From: Phycisphaerae bacterium
Lineage (GTDB): Bacteria; Planctomycetota; Phycisphaerae; JAJVII01
NCBI GenBank assembly: GCA_022072085.1
Contig: JAJVII010000050.1
Span: 1-64,000 of the forward strand
Direction of reading: 5' to 3'
DNA length: 64,000 nucleotides
Shown in pieces: positions 1 to 8,717 of the stretch; within the stretch, counting starts at the first letter, position 1, and each line of letters begins with the position of its first letter. Position numbers and translations under genes: made by a program. A model generated the notes under the pieces. The model had not been told where the DNA came from. It did no database searches and worked only from the letters and a program-made list of their open reading frames with translations.

Positions 1-212
1 TCGTCCTGGGCCGCCGCCGCAGCCTGGGCCGCCGCCGCGCCCGCCGCCGGGGCTGCTGGCAGGTGGACCGCCGGGGCCGCGACCGGGGCCACCTGGACCA
101 CCGCGCCGCCGCGCTTGAGGCTGACCCGGTCCTCGCCGGTCCGGATGTCCATTTCGGTCAGCTCGTTATCGACCATCAGCTTAACCAGGTCCTGGATCTG
201 TTGAATGTCCAT
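1..212 (-). CDS. accB: Biotin carboxyl carrier protein of acetyl-CoA carboxylase, N-terminal part
   Basis: The reverse strand reads an open frame from ATG at 212 off the left edge (70 codons visible). It begins MDIQQIQDLVKLM, then has NELTEMDI and GEDRVSLKRG, which is the characteristic N-terminal helix and short strand of AccB. An Ala/Pro-rich linker follows, as expected before the biotinyl domain, which lies outside the window. AccB carries biotin between the AccC carboxylase and the AccAD transferase in the first step of fatty acid synthesis. accC would be expected further left. The gene is divergent from the propeller gene at 465. No strong ribosome binding site is visible upstream of the ATG. 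The missing biotinyl domain is the main limit on certainty. Confidence 0.82.
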   Translation of the reverse strand, partial: MDIQQIQDLVKLMVDNELTEMDIRTGEDRVSLKRGGAVVQVAPVAAPAVHLPAAPAAGAAAAQAAAAAQD

Positions 213-464
213 AGGCAAGTCTCGGGTTCCAGGTTTCGGTGTCGGTTTCGTTTCGCCGCCGCCGGGGGCGCCGTCCGCCCGGCTGCCGAGGCCGGTCCGG
301 CCTCTTTCGAACGCAAGAGTCTAGCATTTCCCCCCGCCTTTGCCACCCCCAATCTGCCGCCGCCCAGGCCCGGCCATGGCCTCGGCCGGGCCCTTCTCTC
401 GCCGCTTGACCCGGCGGTGGAAGTGAGAGTCTAATCAAGGGGTCAATCCATGAGGAGCCCCGCC

Positions 465-2099
465 ATGCCCAAGGTTTCATCCCTGGTCGGCGTTGTCCTG
501 ATTGCCCTGGGGGCCTGCGCCTCGGCCCGGGGCGGGGATTTCAACCAGTGGCGGGGCCCGCAGCGCAACGGCCTGGCGCCTGGCGGACCGCAACTGGACG
601 TGCGCTGGGACAAGTCCGGGCCGCCGCTGCTGTGGCAGAGCGAGGAGATTCCCGGCTCGCTGGAATCCGGCTCCGGCTGCGTCAGCGTCGCCGCCGGCCG
701 GGCCTACCTTTACGTCCAGTGGAAGTACCAGCAGGTGCTCGCGACGCGGACCGTGTCGCGTCTGGCCCTGGAACGCCTCGGCTGGACCAGCCGCGAAATC
801 CCGCCGGACCTCCTCAAGGCCATGGAAGAAGCCCGCACCTGCCCCGAGTTGGAGAAGCTGGAAGGGCAGCCCCGGGTGGACTGGATCAAGAAGTGGGCCG
901 ACGAGCATGTCACGACCGCTCCGGAGAAGAAGGCCATCTACTCTTTCGCGGTGCGGCGGCTGACCCAGGGCAAGGACGCCGTGCCGATGGAGTTCCTCGC
1001 GAAACTGGCGACGATCCAGAACAAGGAATTCCCCAGCCAGGCCGCCCTGGACGCCTGGTTTGCCGACAACCACATACCGGCAGCGCAGAAGGCGCTGGTC
1101 GTTCCGCTGATCCCCACCGCTGTCGGCAAGTCGTGGGACACCCTGGTCTGCCTGAACGTCGCTGACGGCAAGGTGATCTTCAAGAAGCAGTTCGAGGGCG
1201 CCGGGCCCTATGGCAGCTATCCCTACGGCGCCTCCAGCACGCCGACCGTCGTGGACGGGCGGTGCTACTTCACCGGCTCCAAGAATGATGTCTACTGCCT
1301 GGACGCCGTGAGCGGCGAGGAGATCTGGCAGATCAACCCGCAGGCCAGAGGCCGCGGCATCAACCACTCTTCGCCCGCGGTGGCCGACGGCAAGGTGTTC
1401 GTGGCGGCCGGCGAATTGATCGCCCTGGACCAGGCCAAGGGAACGGTTGTCTGGCGGCAGCCGGCGGTGAGGAGCTTCGAGAACTCCCCGGTCCCCTGGC
1501 GCAGCGGCGACAAGATGTTCCTGCTGTGCAACACCGGGCAGAGGCTGGCGACCGTCTATTGCGTGGACTCGGCGGACGGGCACGTCGTCTGGACAGTCCC
1601 CGGCGGCAGCAGGTCCACCGTCGCTGTCGTCGGCGACCACATGGTCACCAGCGTGGGGCCCTCCTACGGCGACAGCAGCCGGTTTGGTCTGGCCGCCTAC
1701 AAGCTGTCGACGGACAAGCCGGAGAAACTGTGGGCGAACACGGACTTCCACGGCCTGGACGCCAGCCCGGTGATCTACAACGGCTACGTCTACGCCATCG
1801 GCGAGACGGCCATCTGCATCGAGTTGGCCACCGGAAAGGTCGCCTGGGAACAGAAGACGCGGACCGGCGGGGAGATTTCGCCGGTGGTCGCCGACGGGAA
1901 GATGTTCACCACCGGCGGCGGGATGGCGATGGCGTTCCGGGCCACGCATGAAAAGTGCGACCTGCTGGCCTCGGCCAGGATGCCGGTCTGCAAGTACATC
2001 GCGGTGACCATCGCCGACGGCCGGCTCTACCTGCGGCAGCCGAAGAACGTGGCCTGCTACGACCTGACGCGTCCCACCGCGACCACCCAGCCGGACTGA
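465..2099 (+). CDS. Exported PQQ-like beta-propeller lipoprotein
   Basis: About 544 residues. The start at 465 is preferred over an in-frame ATG at 450 because GAGGAG lies just upstream of 465. The N-terminus MPKVSSLVGVVLIALGAC is a lipoprotein-type signal with an LGAC lipobox. The mature protein starts with NQWRGPQRNG, typical of planctomycete PQQ-like proteins, and contains propeller-blade motifs such as DGRCYFTGSKNDVYCLDAVSG and DGKVFVAAGELIALD, ending with DGRLYLRQPKNVACYDL. A helical insert of about 130 residues sits after the first blade. Such proteins usually act as outer-surface scaffolds; whether PQQ is bound cannot be told. It is convergent with the calpain gene, with a hairpin between them. 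Confidence 0.8.
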   Translation: MPKVSSLVGVVLIALGACASARGGDFNQWRGPQRNGLAPGGPQLDVRWDKSGPPLLWQSEEIPGSLESGSGCVSVAAGRAYLYVQWKYQQVLATRTVSRLALERLGWTSREIPPDLLKAMEEARTCPELEKLEGQPRVDWIKKWADEHVTTAPEKKAIYSFAVRRLTQGKDAVPMEFLAKLATIQNKEFPSQAALDAWFADNHIPAAQKALVVPLIPTAVGKSWDTLVCLNVADGKVIFKKQFEGAGPYGSYPYGASSTPTVVDGRCYFTGSKNDVYCLDAVSGEEIWQINPQARGRGINHSSPAVADGKVFVAAGELIALDQAKGTVVWRQPAVRSFENSPVPWRSGDKMFLLCNTGQRLATVYCVDSADGHVVWTVPGGSRSTVAVVGDHMVTSVGPSYGDSSRFGLAAYKLSTDKPEKLWANTDFHGLDASPVIYNGYVYAIGETAICIELATGKVAWEQKTRTGGEISPVVADGKMFTTGGGMAMAFRATHEKCDLLASARMPVCKYIAVTIADGRLYLRQPKNVACYDLTRPTATTQPD

Positions 2100-2332
2100 C
2101 CGCGATCGCCCCGCCGCCGGCTCGTTCGTCTGGGCGATCGAGGCGTTCGACGGCGAGTACCGCGTGACGGCGGTCGCCCGATTTCTGGTCCGCGAGGCCC
2201 CGACCACGCAGCCGGAGCGGAGTATCCATTGCCGGCGGAATCCGAAGGGGGAAGGATGCGTGTAGCGTACCTTTCCCGTCGCAAGCGATGGGGTTTGGCC
2301 GGGGAGCCCCCGCCGGTCCCGACTTCGCTCGG

Positions 2333-2379
2333 CACTCAACGCTCAGCACTCAGCACTCAGCACTCAACACTCAGCACTT
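2333..2379. repeat. Degenerate CACTCAG heptamer array
   Basis: Six consecutive 7-base units read CACTCAA, CGCTCAG, CACTCAG, CACTCAG, CACTCAA, CACTCAG, followed by CACTT. The array is non-coding and lies between convergent genes. Period-7 arrays with other units occur at 14094, 16575 and 27660. Confidence 0.85.
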
Positions 2380-2390
2380 CCTGTCAATGA

Positions 2391-2421
2391 CAAGGCCCGA
2401 GGCGTTGGGCCCCGGGCCTTG
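2391..2421. terminator. Hairpin between convergent genes, possible bidirectional terminator
   Basis: CAAGGCCCG at 2391-2399 pairs perfectly with CGGGCCTTG at 2413-2421 over a 13-base loop. The position between two converging genes fits a bidirectional terminator. No T-run follows on either side, so an intrinsic mechanism is uncertain. Confidence 0.5.
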
Positions 2422-2450
2422 CGGATCGCAGCGCACGGGCCGCGGACGGG

Positions 2451-5387
2451 TCAGGCCATGCTCGCCACGGCCGACGTGAAGTAGGACTGAACCTGGGCGA
2501 CCGAGAGGGTCAGCAGGCCGTCGCTGGGGTTGGAGTCCCAGCTCCTGCCGTCGGTGCCCCAGGGGTTGTAGACGGTGACCATCTGCTGTCCATCCACGAC
2601 GCTGACCGACTGGACCATGTAGGCGTGGTTGCCGACGATGGGCCCGCCGCCGGAGTAAGTGCTGCCGATCGTGACGGCGTGTCCGGCGTCCAGCCAGGAC
2701 TGAAGGTAGCTGAACAGCGAGCTGGACGAGGCGGCAATGCCCGAGGTGACGGTGTTGGTCACCTGGGTGTAGACGGTGGACATCCAGCCGCCCTCGATGG
2801 AGGGATAGCTGTTCTGCCCGTAGCGGAACTGGGCGTAGGCCTTCTCGACCAGCGGGACCCACAGTTCGTTGTCCGCGCCGCCGCGGGCGTAGACCAGCCC
2901 GCCGCCGCTGTTGACCGGCAGGTCGGCGTCGATGCGGAGGTAGGTCGCGACCCCGCCGCTGTAGAACCGCACCGCGTAGGTGCCGTCGCCCAGCGAGGTG
3001 ATCATCTGGTTGATGACGTTGGGGTCGGACTGGGCCAGGCTGGCCAGGCTGGCCAGCAGGTAGCAGTCGCCCAGCGAGCCCTGGGTGATGTCGTTGTACT
3101 GCGGGCCGTCGCGGAACAGCGGCGTGGAGGCGAAGTTCTTCCAGGCCTTCGCGTAGCTGTTGACGGTCGGGTCGACCAGGTTCTGGCCGGCGATGTCGGT
3201 CGAGACGTAGTTGGCCGACGAACTGTCAGTCGTCGCCGGCTGGTAGAAGGAGGCGACCTTGTGGAGGTTGCCCGCGGCGTTCTCGGCCGACGTGGCATCG
3301 GAGTAGACGTCGGTCGAATCGCCCCAGTAGCTGTCCGTGCCGTCGCCGCCGATCAGCGTGTCCTTGCCGCCGCCGATGGCGACCAGCAGGTCGTCGCCGG
3401 CGCCGCCGTCGAGGGTGAAGGCCCCGGCGGCGTTGTCGAAGAGCTGGTCGTTGCCGTCGCCGCCGTAGACCGTGCCCGAGAGCGTGACGGAGTTGGCCAG
3501 CCGGATCCAGTCGTTGCCGCCGAAGCCGTAGATGATCAGCCCGGAGACCGACTGCGAGAAGGTCAGCGTGCTGCTGGCGGTCTGGAGAACCAGGCCGCTG
3601 GCGGTCTGCGAGAGCGTAATCGTGTCGTTGCCGTTGGTGCCGACGACCTGGAGCCGCTGCACGCCGTTGGAGTCGGTGACCACCTGGGCGGTGATGGTGC
3701 TGCCCGGGATGGGCGTGGGGTCGGGCGTCGGCGTGGGATCAGGGGTCGGCGTCGGGTCGGGCGTGGGCGTGGGGTCGGGCGTGGGCGTGGGGTCGGGCGT
3801 CGGCGTGGGATCAGGGGTCGGCGTCGGCGCCGGGCCGGGCTTGGTCGAGACCGAGACGCTGTAATCGCCCGTCGTCTCCCCGCCGGACAGGGCCGACAGG
3901 TAGTAGCGCTGCCCGGCGATGACGGTGAACGAGACGGTCGCGGTCGTGCTGGACCCGCTGTCGCTGGCCAGCACGTTGCCCGACGTGTCGTAGGCGATCA
4001 GGTTGCTGTCGAGCGTCGAGCCGCGGGCCTTCGGCTTCATCGTGACGCTCATCGTGCCGGTCTGCGTCGCGACGAAGCTGAGCATGTCGACGTCCTGGCC
4101 GTAGTTGATGCGGCCATTCAGCGACAGCGAGCCCTTGCTGTTGAGCGACAGCATCTTGGCCGCGTCCATCGTGTTGCCGTAGTCGTCGATCTGCGTCGAG
4201 CGGGCGCTCAGGTCGTAGTCGCCCGCGGATCGCCCGCGGCTGGAGGAGACGCGGACCGTGTAGGTCATGCCCGCGGCGGCCTTGAGCGTGACGGCCGAGT
4301 CCTTCGTGTTGCGGCCGGCGTTGTCGTTGACGGCGACGCGGCGGTTGCGGCTGTCGCGAATCTCCAGATAGGTGTCCAGGCCGCCGGCGGTCCCGGTCAG
4401 GCTCAACGTGATCGTGCTGTCGGAGGTCACCGCCAGTTCGTAGACGTCCACTTCCTTGTTTGTCGCGATGCGGCCGCTGATTTCGGCGTCACCGTTGACG
4501 GGCAGGTCCAGCGACGGCGGCTCATAGGGCGCCGGGTCCGGGTCGGGCGTCGGGTCGGGATCGGGCGTGGGGGTCGGATCAGGCGTGGGCGCGGGCGGCG
4601 GACCGATCTTCGTCGACACATCCACCCGGAAGTCGCCCACGGCGCTCTCGCCGCCCAGGACCGACACGTAGTAGGTCTCGCCCTTGGCGACGCCGAAGTT
4701 CAGCGACGCGCTGCTGCCGCTGCCAGTGTCGCTGGCCACCACATCGCCCGCGCTGTTGTAGATGACCAGGTTGAAATCGGTCGTGTCCCGCCGGTTCTTC
4801 GGCTGGACGTTCACCGTCATCGTCCCGTTCTGCGTGGACACCAGCGAGATCATGTCCACGTCGCCGGCGGCGTTCAGGCGGCCGTCCAGCCGACCGGCGC
4901 CGCGGCTGTTCAGGCCCAGCGCCCTGGCCGCATCGAGCGTGTTGCCCATGTCGTCGATGCGCTGGGACGCCAGCAGCAGGTCGTAGTCGCCGGTCGAGCG
5001 CCCGCGGCTGGACGAGGCCTTCACGAAATAGGTCGTGCCGGCCGACGCGTTGAAGGTGATGGCCGAGTCCTGCGTGCCCCGGGCCGCGTTGTCGTTGTTG
5101 GCGATCCGCCGCCCGCGCCCGTCGTAGATTTCCAGGTAGCTGTCCAGCCCGCCGCCGGTTCCCTTCATCTGGACCGTGATCTTGCCGTCGCCGTCGGCGA
5201 CGAAGCTGAAGACGTCGACTTCGCGAGTGCTCGCGATGTCTCCGTTGACCTCGACCGTGCCGTTGCCCGGCAGGTCCAGCGGGGTCGCGGCCGCGACCAG
5301 GGCAGCCAGTCCGCCGCCGCTGAGCAACTGCCGATTCTCCAGGGTTTCCAGCACGACCGGCCGAGCGTGACGCTTATTCTTCATCAT
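2451..5387 (-). CDS. Secreted calpain-family (C2) cysteine protease with PPC and RTX-like domains
   Basis: About 978 residues from the [10 protein letters not shown] start. Further in-frame codons extend upstream, but the motif [14 protein letters not shown] should sit near the true N-terminus; it is the export-associated motif of planctomycete giant proteins. Order of parts: a pair of PPC-type beta domains, a Pro-rich linker, a second near-duplicate pair, a TPTPDP repeat linker, RTX-like glycine/aspartate repeats ([25 protein letters not shown]), then a calpain domain. The catalytic residues are visible: Cys about 775 in [10 protein letters not shown], His about 921 in GNHAYMV, and Asn about 941 in YNPWGTDG. 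It is predicted to be an active, calcium-stabilised, cell-surface or secreted protease. No clear ribosome binding site precedes the start. Confidence 0.85.
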   Translation of the reverse strand: MMKNKRHARPVVLETLENRQLLSGGGLAALVAAATPLDLPGNGTVEVNGDIASTREVDVFSFVADGDGKITVQMKGTGGGLDSYLEIYDGRGRRIANNDNAARGTQDSAITFNASAGTTYFVKASSSRGRSTGDYDLLLASQRIDDMGNTLDAARALGLNSRGAGRLDGRLNAAGDVDMISLVSTQNGTMTVNVQPKNRRDTTDFNLVIYNSAGDVVASDTGSGSSASLNFGVAKGETYYVSVLGGESAVGDFRVDVSTKIGPPPAPTPDPTPTPDPDPTPDPDPAPYEPPSLDLPVNGDAEISGRIATNKEVDVYELAVTSDSTITLSLTGTAGGLDTYLEIRDSRNRRVAVNDNAGRNTKDSAVTLKAAAGMTYTVRVSSSRGRSAGDYDLSARSTQIDDYGNTMDAAKMLSLNSKGSLSLNGRINYGQDVDMLSFVATQTGTMSVTMKPKARGSTLDSNLIAYDTSGNVLASDSGSSTTATVSFTVIAGQRYYLSALSGGETTGDYSVSVSTKPGPAPTPTPDPTPTPDPTPTPDPTPTPDPTPTPDPTPTPDPTPIPGSTITAQVVTDSNGVQRLQVVGTNGNDTITLSQTASGLVLQTASSTLTFSQSVSGLIIYGFGGNDWIRLANSVTLSGTVYGGDGNDQLFDNAAGAFTLDGGAGDDLLVAIGGGKDTLIGGDGTDSYWGDSTDVYSDATSAENAAGNLHKVASFYQPATTDSSSANYVSTDIAGQNLVDPTVNSYAKAWKNFASTPLFRDGPQYNDITQGSLGDCYLLASLASLAQSDPNVINQMITSLGDGTYAVRFYSGGVATYLRIDADLPVNSGGGLVYARGGADNELWVPLVEKAYAQFRYGQNSYPSIEGGWMSTVYTQVTNTVTSGIAASSSSLFSYLQSWLDAGHAVTIGSTYSGGGPIVGNHAYMVQSVSVVDGQQMVTVYNPWGTDGRSWDSNPSDGLLTLSVAQVQSYFTSAVASMA
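3711..3830. repeat. Tandem repeat encoding a TPTPDP linker
   Basis: Within the calpain gene, an 18-base unit is repeated about six times with silent variation and encodes (TPTPDP)n. It separates the second PPC pair from the RTX-like region. Such tracts are prone to copy-number change by slippage. Confidence 0.85.
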
Positions 5388-5778
5388 CCGGATCCAACGA
5401 AGGGCCTCTGAAAATGCCGGTTGAGTGCGGCCCAGACAATCCAACCGGCGGCGGTGAATGCCTCCGGTCAAACGTAAGATTTGCAAATTCCAGCGGCAAA
5501 TTGGGGAAGGTGTTCTAACAGGAGCGTCTCTGAGCGGCCGTCAGCCCGGCTGTTACCGGACTCTGCATGGGAAATGTGCGAACTTGGGGACGTTCAAAGT
5601 CGCCGATGCGCTCGCAAACCCGTCGGCGGGCGGCCGCTGTCGATCGCGGGGAATGCCAGCGCGGCCTGGACGCGGGGCAATCAACGGCGCGGCGCCGGTC
5701 GATTCGCTCTTGTTGCGGACCAGCGGCGAGCGCTAAAATCAGCGTTCGGCCGGCTTCGGCCGGCAGGGACTTGAATAC
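5388..5778. other. Intergenic region between divergent genes
   Basis: A 391-base gap between the calpain gene (-) and the acetyltransferase-like gene (+); promoters for both are expected here. No convincing short gene is seen. A small GGCCG-rich palindrome lies at about 5746-5765 just upstream of the GTG start at 5779. Confidence 0.5.
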
Positions 5779-6966
5779 GTGGGCATCCGTGTCATCGGCA
5801 ATCTGAAGGCCTTCAGCCAATTCGCTCCGCGGTGGCGACGGCTGCTCGCGGCGTCCGGCACGGCCAATCCCTTTGTCAGCGTGCCCTGGGTCGAAGGCTG
5901 CTGGGCCTGCCCGGAAAACCGCCAGGCCGTCGTCGTCGTGGAGGGCGACAAGCCCGATGGCGAGCCGGTCGCGGGGTTCGTCTTCACCTGCCGCTGGATG
6001 ATGTGCCGGACCAACGGCTTGCCCGCGCGGACGCTGACGCTTCGGCCGCGGATTCGCGCCGCGCTGCCGTTCGCGCCGGCGGCGGTGGCCGTGCGGCGGT
6101 TGTCGGCCGATGAGTTCGACCGGGTTGTCGCCCGGGCGATGCGTCACTTCGGCGCCTGGACGGTCGACCTGTCCCACTGTGCGCAACTGGAGACGATCGC
6201 GCCGCTGTCGGACTGGCAGGAACAGGGCGGCTACCTCGCCTATCCGCGCCAAGAGACGCCCGACGTGATCGTCGCGATCGGCTCCTACGACGAGTACTTC
6301 AGGTCGCGCACCACCAAGATCCGGTGGCATGTCCGCAATCGCTACAGGCGGCTGAAGAAGGCCGGGCTGGACTGGAAGGTCCAACGCTGCTCGCCCGCAA
6401 CGCACTCCTGGCCGCAGGTCGAGTCCATGATTGTCCACATCTCAGACAAGTCCTGGCAGCGGACCAGTCGGGTCGGTCCGATGCACCCGGAGGTGGTGCG
6501 GCACACGTTGAACCTGTTTGGCGGAATGTACGCCGAGGACCTGCTGGACGCGTACGTGATGAGCATCGACGGCCAGGCGGCCGCCTTCGACATCGCGGTT
6601 GGCCGCCGGGACACGCGCTACGTCCTCATCGTCGGCTACGACCCGAAGTGGCGGGAGTATGAACCCGGGAAGCTGACGCACTTCGCGATCATGGAACAGG
6701 CCGAGGGCGGGCCCTTCCGGCAGATGAACCTGGGCTTCATGGGGTCGGTTTCGAAGACCCAGTACAAGCAGTATTGGATGACGCACACCGAACCGGTGCG
6801 CTGTCTCCAGTGCATCCGCCGGTCGAGTCCGCTGGGCCTGGCCGACCTGCTGCGGCGGGAAGCGCCGGCGGTCGGCGCTCTCCCTCGCGTCCTGTTCGGC
6901 TGGCTCAACGGTCTGCGCGTCCGGCGGGCGGCGCGCTCGTCGAGTGAGCCGGGCGGCGATCAGTGA
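5779..6966 (+). CDS. GNAT-fold acetyltransferase of the BioF2/CelD type
   Basis: 395 residues starting at GTG. Recognisable parts are NPFVSVPWVEGCW near the N-terminus, a central basic segment IRWHVRNRYRRLKKAG, and a C-terminal GNAT core with DAYVMSIDGQAAAFDIAVG, VLIVGYDPKWREYEPGK and FRQMNLGFMG. This pattern fits the Acetyltransf_6 (CelD/BcsL, FemAB-like) group, whose members act in polysaccharide or cell-envelope modification. The substrate cannot be inferred. Its 3' end overlaps the convergent gene at 6960 by 7 bases. Confidence 0.7.
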   Translation: MGIRVIGNLKAFSQFAPRWRRLLAASGTANPFVSVPWVEGCWACPENRQAVVVVEGDKPDGEPVAGFVFTCRWMMCRTNGLPARTLTLRPRIRAALPFAPAAVAVRRLSADEFDRVVARAMRHFGAWTVDLSHCAQLETIAPLSDWQEQGGYLAYPRQETPDVIVAIGSYDEYFRSRTTKIRWHVRNRYRRLKKAGLDWKVQRCSPATHSWPQVESMIVHISDKSWQRTSRVGPMHPEVVRHTLNLFGGMYAEDLLDAYVMSIDGQAAAFDIAVGRRDTRYVLIVGYDPKWREYEPGKLTHFAIMEQAEGGPFRQMNLGFMGSVSKTQYKQYWMTHTEPVRCLQCIRRSSPLGLADLLRREAPAVGALPRVLFGWLNGLRVRRAARSSSEPGGDQ

Positions 6967-8696
6967 GCGTCGGACTGCTTGCGGGCAGCCAGGAACTCGT
7001 CCACCGACTTGCTGAAACGCTCCATGTCGCCGTACTTGTTCTGCCAGGTCGTGTACATCACGCCGATGACGCCGTCGACCTTGTCGGCGTCAGCCAGCCA
7101 GGTCTTGATCCGCGTCGGGTCGCCGTCGTAGTAGCCGGCGAGAATCTGTCTGTTGCCGCGGCCGGCAAACCAGGCCAGGTTCTTCGCGCGGGCGGCGAAA
7201 TACCAGTTGATCACCACGACGTCCTTGTCCAGGCCCTCCCAACTGCCGGCCAGCGTGCCCTTGACCAGGTAGTAGTCGGCGTGGGCGTTGTGGCTGGGGT
7301 CGAACAGGTCGCTCCAGACATACAGCGGCACGCCCGGCCGCTGGGTGCGGGCGATCTGCGTGCAACGCTGAAGATTCCAGGCCATCCACTGTCCGGTCGT
7401 CCACCCCTTGGCGTCGGCCAGCGCGTCCCACCCGCCGACGCGATACTCGTCGTGGCTCATCATGTATCCGGCCGCCGAGTCGCCGAAGGCCTCGTCCACG
7501 CGCCGCATCTGGTCGCCCAGCAGGTCATAGAGCTTCGGCTCGGTCAACTCGCAGCTCATCTGGTGGTTGTAGACGATCGCGGGGTGGTAGTAGGAGGCCA
7601 GGACGCGGTCGCCCTCCTTCAGCGCCGAGCCGGGCGGCAGCGTCACCTTCGGCGGCGCGTGCCAGGCCTGGTACTCGCCGCCGTAGGGCTCCCGGCCGAG
7701 CTTCGGGTCGGCGATGCGGGCGAAGTCCTTGCCTTCGACGTATGTTGTCTTGCCGTCGGCGCTGGTGATCTTCAGCGGGCAGCCGTCGCGGCGGAGGACA
7801 TTGACGAATCCCCCGGGCTCGAGCTTCGCGTCGTCGAACCAGAGCGTGCCGCCCTTGCCGCCCCACACGCCGAGGTAGAGGTTCACCTCGCGGTTGTCCA
7901 GCGTGTTGAACGCCACGTCGACGCGCGTCCAGTCCTGCGTCGGCTTGAGGCCCAGGCTCTGCTGCTGGAGCGAGCGGCTGCCCGCCAGCACCTGGATGCG
8001 GACGTCGCTCGCGCGCTCGAAGCCCTCGGTCCTGACCCAGACGCTCAGATGGTAATAGCGGAACGGCTGGACCGCGAGCTTGCGGCTGATCCGTCCGTGG
8101 CCGTGGTCGGGGCTATGCTTGGCGATGTCGGCGATCCGCGCCGAGGCCGCCCCGCCGTGCTTGACGTTGCGGTCGAGGCCGGCGTCGGGGTCCTGCCAGT
8201 CCCAGCCGGTGAACACGCCGCGGCGGCTGACCGACTCGAACTCCCCGCCGGCCAGCGACAGCGGGTCGTCGGGCACGAGCTGCCCGCCGCGCACCACGAA
8301 CGGCGCGTCGCGCACCGGCAGGCCCGAGGCGAGGTTCGGGTCGTGTCCCAGCAGCCCGTTGGAGTAGCCGATCGGGAAGATGCAGGGGACCAGGTCGAGC
8401 TTGAGCCGTTTGGCCTCGGCCTCCACCTTGCGCAGGTTGGCGAAATAGTTCGGCGGCACCTCGCCCAGCTTGTTCAGCTTGTAGTCGGCCAGCATGATGC
8501 CGTTGTAGCCGGCCCGGGCGGCCTGCTGCATCAGGTCCACAACCCGCGCCGCCTGGGCGTCGACCTGGAGATTGGTCGAAATGTAGATCCAGCGGTGGCG
8601 GATCTCCACGCCGGCGTCGGCTGTACGGGCGGCTGACAGCGCCAGCAGCGCCAGCAGGATCCCGACATGCCGAGGGCCGATCGCGCGAACGTTCAT
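6960..8696 (-). CDS. Exported glycoside-hydrolase-like protein with inserted carbohydrate-binding module
   Basis: 578 residues. AAGGAG sits about 8 bases before the ATG. A signal peptide (IGPRHVGILLALLALSAAR, then TADAG) is followed by a TIM-barrel-like start (WIYISTNLQVD, AGYNGIMLADYKL), a beta-rich segment at about residues 200-330 that resembles a jelly-roll binding module (YYHLSVWVRTEGF, TLWFDDAKLEPGG), and a resumed barrel with YMMSHDEYRVGGWD, VPLYVWSDLFDPSH and VINWYFAARAKN. The carboxylates in SHDEYR and WSDLFD are candidate catalytic residues, but no family assignment is certain. It sits with other carbohydrate genes and its end overlaps the acetyltransferase gene by 7 bases. Confidence 0.6.
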   Translation of the reverse strand: MNVRAIGPRHVGILLALLALSAARTADAGVEIRHRWIYISTNLQVDAQAARVVDLMQQAARAGYNGIMLADYKLNKLGEVPPNYFANLRKVEAEAKRLKLDLVPCIFPIGYSNGLLGHDPNLASGLPVRDAPFVVRGGQLVPDDPLSLAGGEFESVSRRGVFTGWDWQDPDAGLDRNVKHGGAASARIADIAKHSPDHGHGRISRKLAVQPFRYYHLSVWVRTEGFERASDVRIQVLAGSRSLQQQSLGLKPTQDWTRVDVAFNTLDNREVNLYLGVWGGKGGTLWFDDAKLEPGGFVNVLRRDGCPLKITSADGKTTYVEGKDFARIADPKLGREPYGGEYQAWHAPPKVTLPPGSALKEGDRVLASYYHPAIVYNHQMSCELTEPKLYDLLGDQMRRVDEAFGDSAAGYMMSHDEYRVGGWDALADAKGWTTGQWMAWNLQRCTQIARTQRPGVPLYVWSDLFDPSHNAHADYYLVKGTLAGSWEGLDKDVVVINWYFAARAKNLAWFAGRGNRQILAGYYDGDPTRIKTWLADADKVDGVIGVMYTTWQNKYGDMERFSKSVDEFLAARKQSDAH

Positions 8697-8717
8697 GCAA
8701 CGGTCTCCTTGTCCGCG

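Larger units (their letters stand above)
2100..2450. other. Intergenic region between convergent genes
   Basis: A 351-base gap between the propeller gene (+) and the calpain gene (-). It contains a heptamer array at 2333-2379 and a hairpin at 2391-2421. No convincing coding sequence is seen in the rest. Confidence 0.6.

Noticed and set aside
477-2339. Long minus-strand open frame opposite the propeller gene
   Set aside because: It is the shadow of a GC-rich gene: no family motif, no signal, Arg/Pro/Ala-rich composition, whereas the plus strand has clear propeller motifs and a signal peptide.
3711-3830. CRISPR-like spaced repeat
   Set aside because: The repeat has no spacers and encodes an in-frame TPTPDP linker of the calpain.
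2625-5411. Long plus-strand open frame opposite the calpain gene
   Set aside because: Low-complexity Val/Arg/Gly/Asp sequence mirroring the other strand; the calpain frame has a complete catalytic triad.
6963-8636. Long plus-strand open frame opposite the glycosidase-like gene
   Set aside because: No motif and shadow-like composition; the minus strand has a ribosome binding site and signal peptide.
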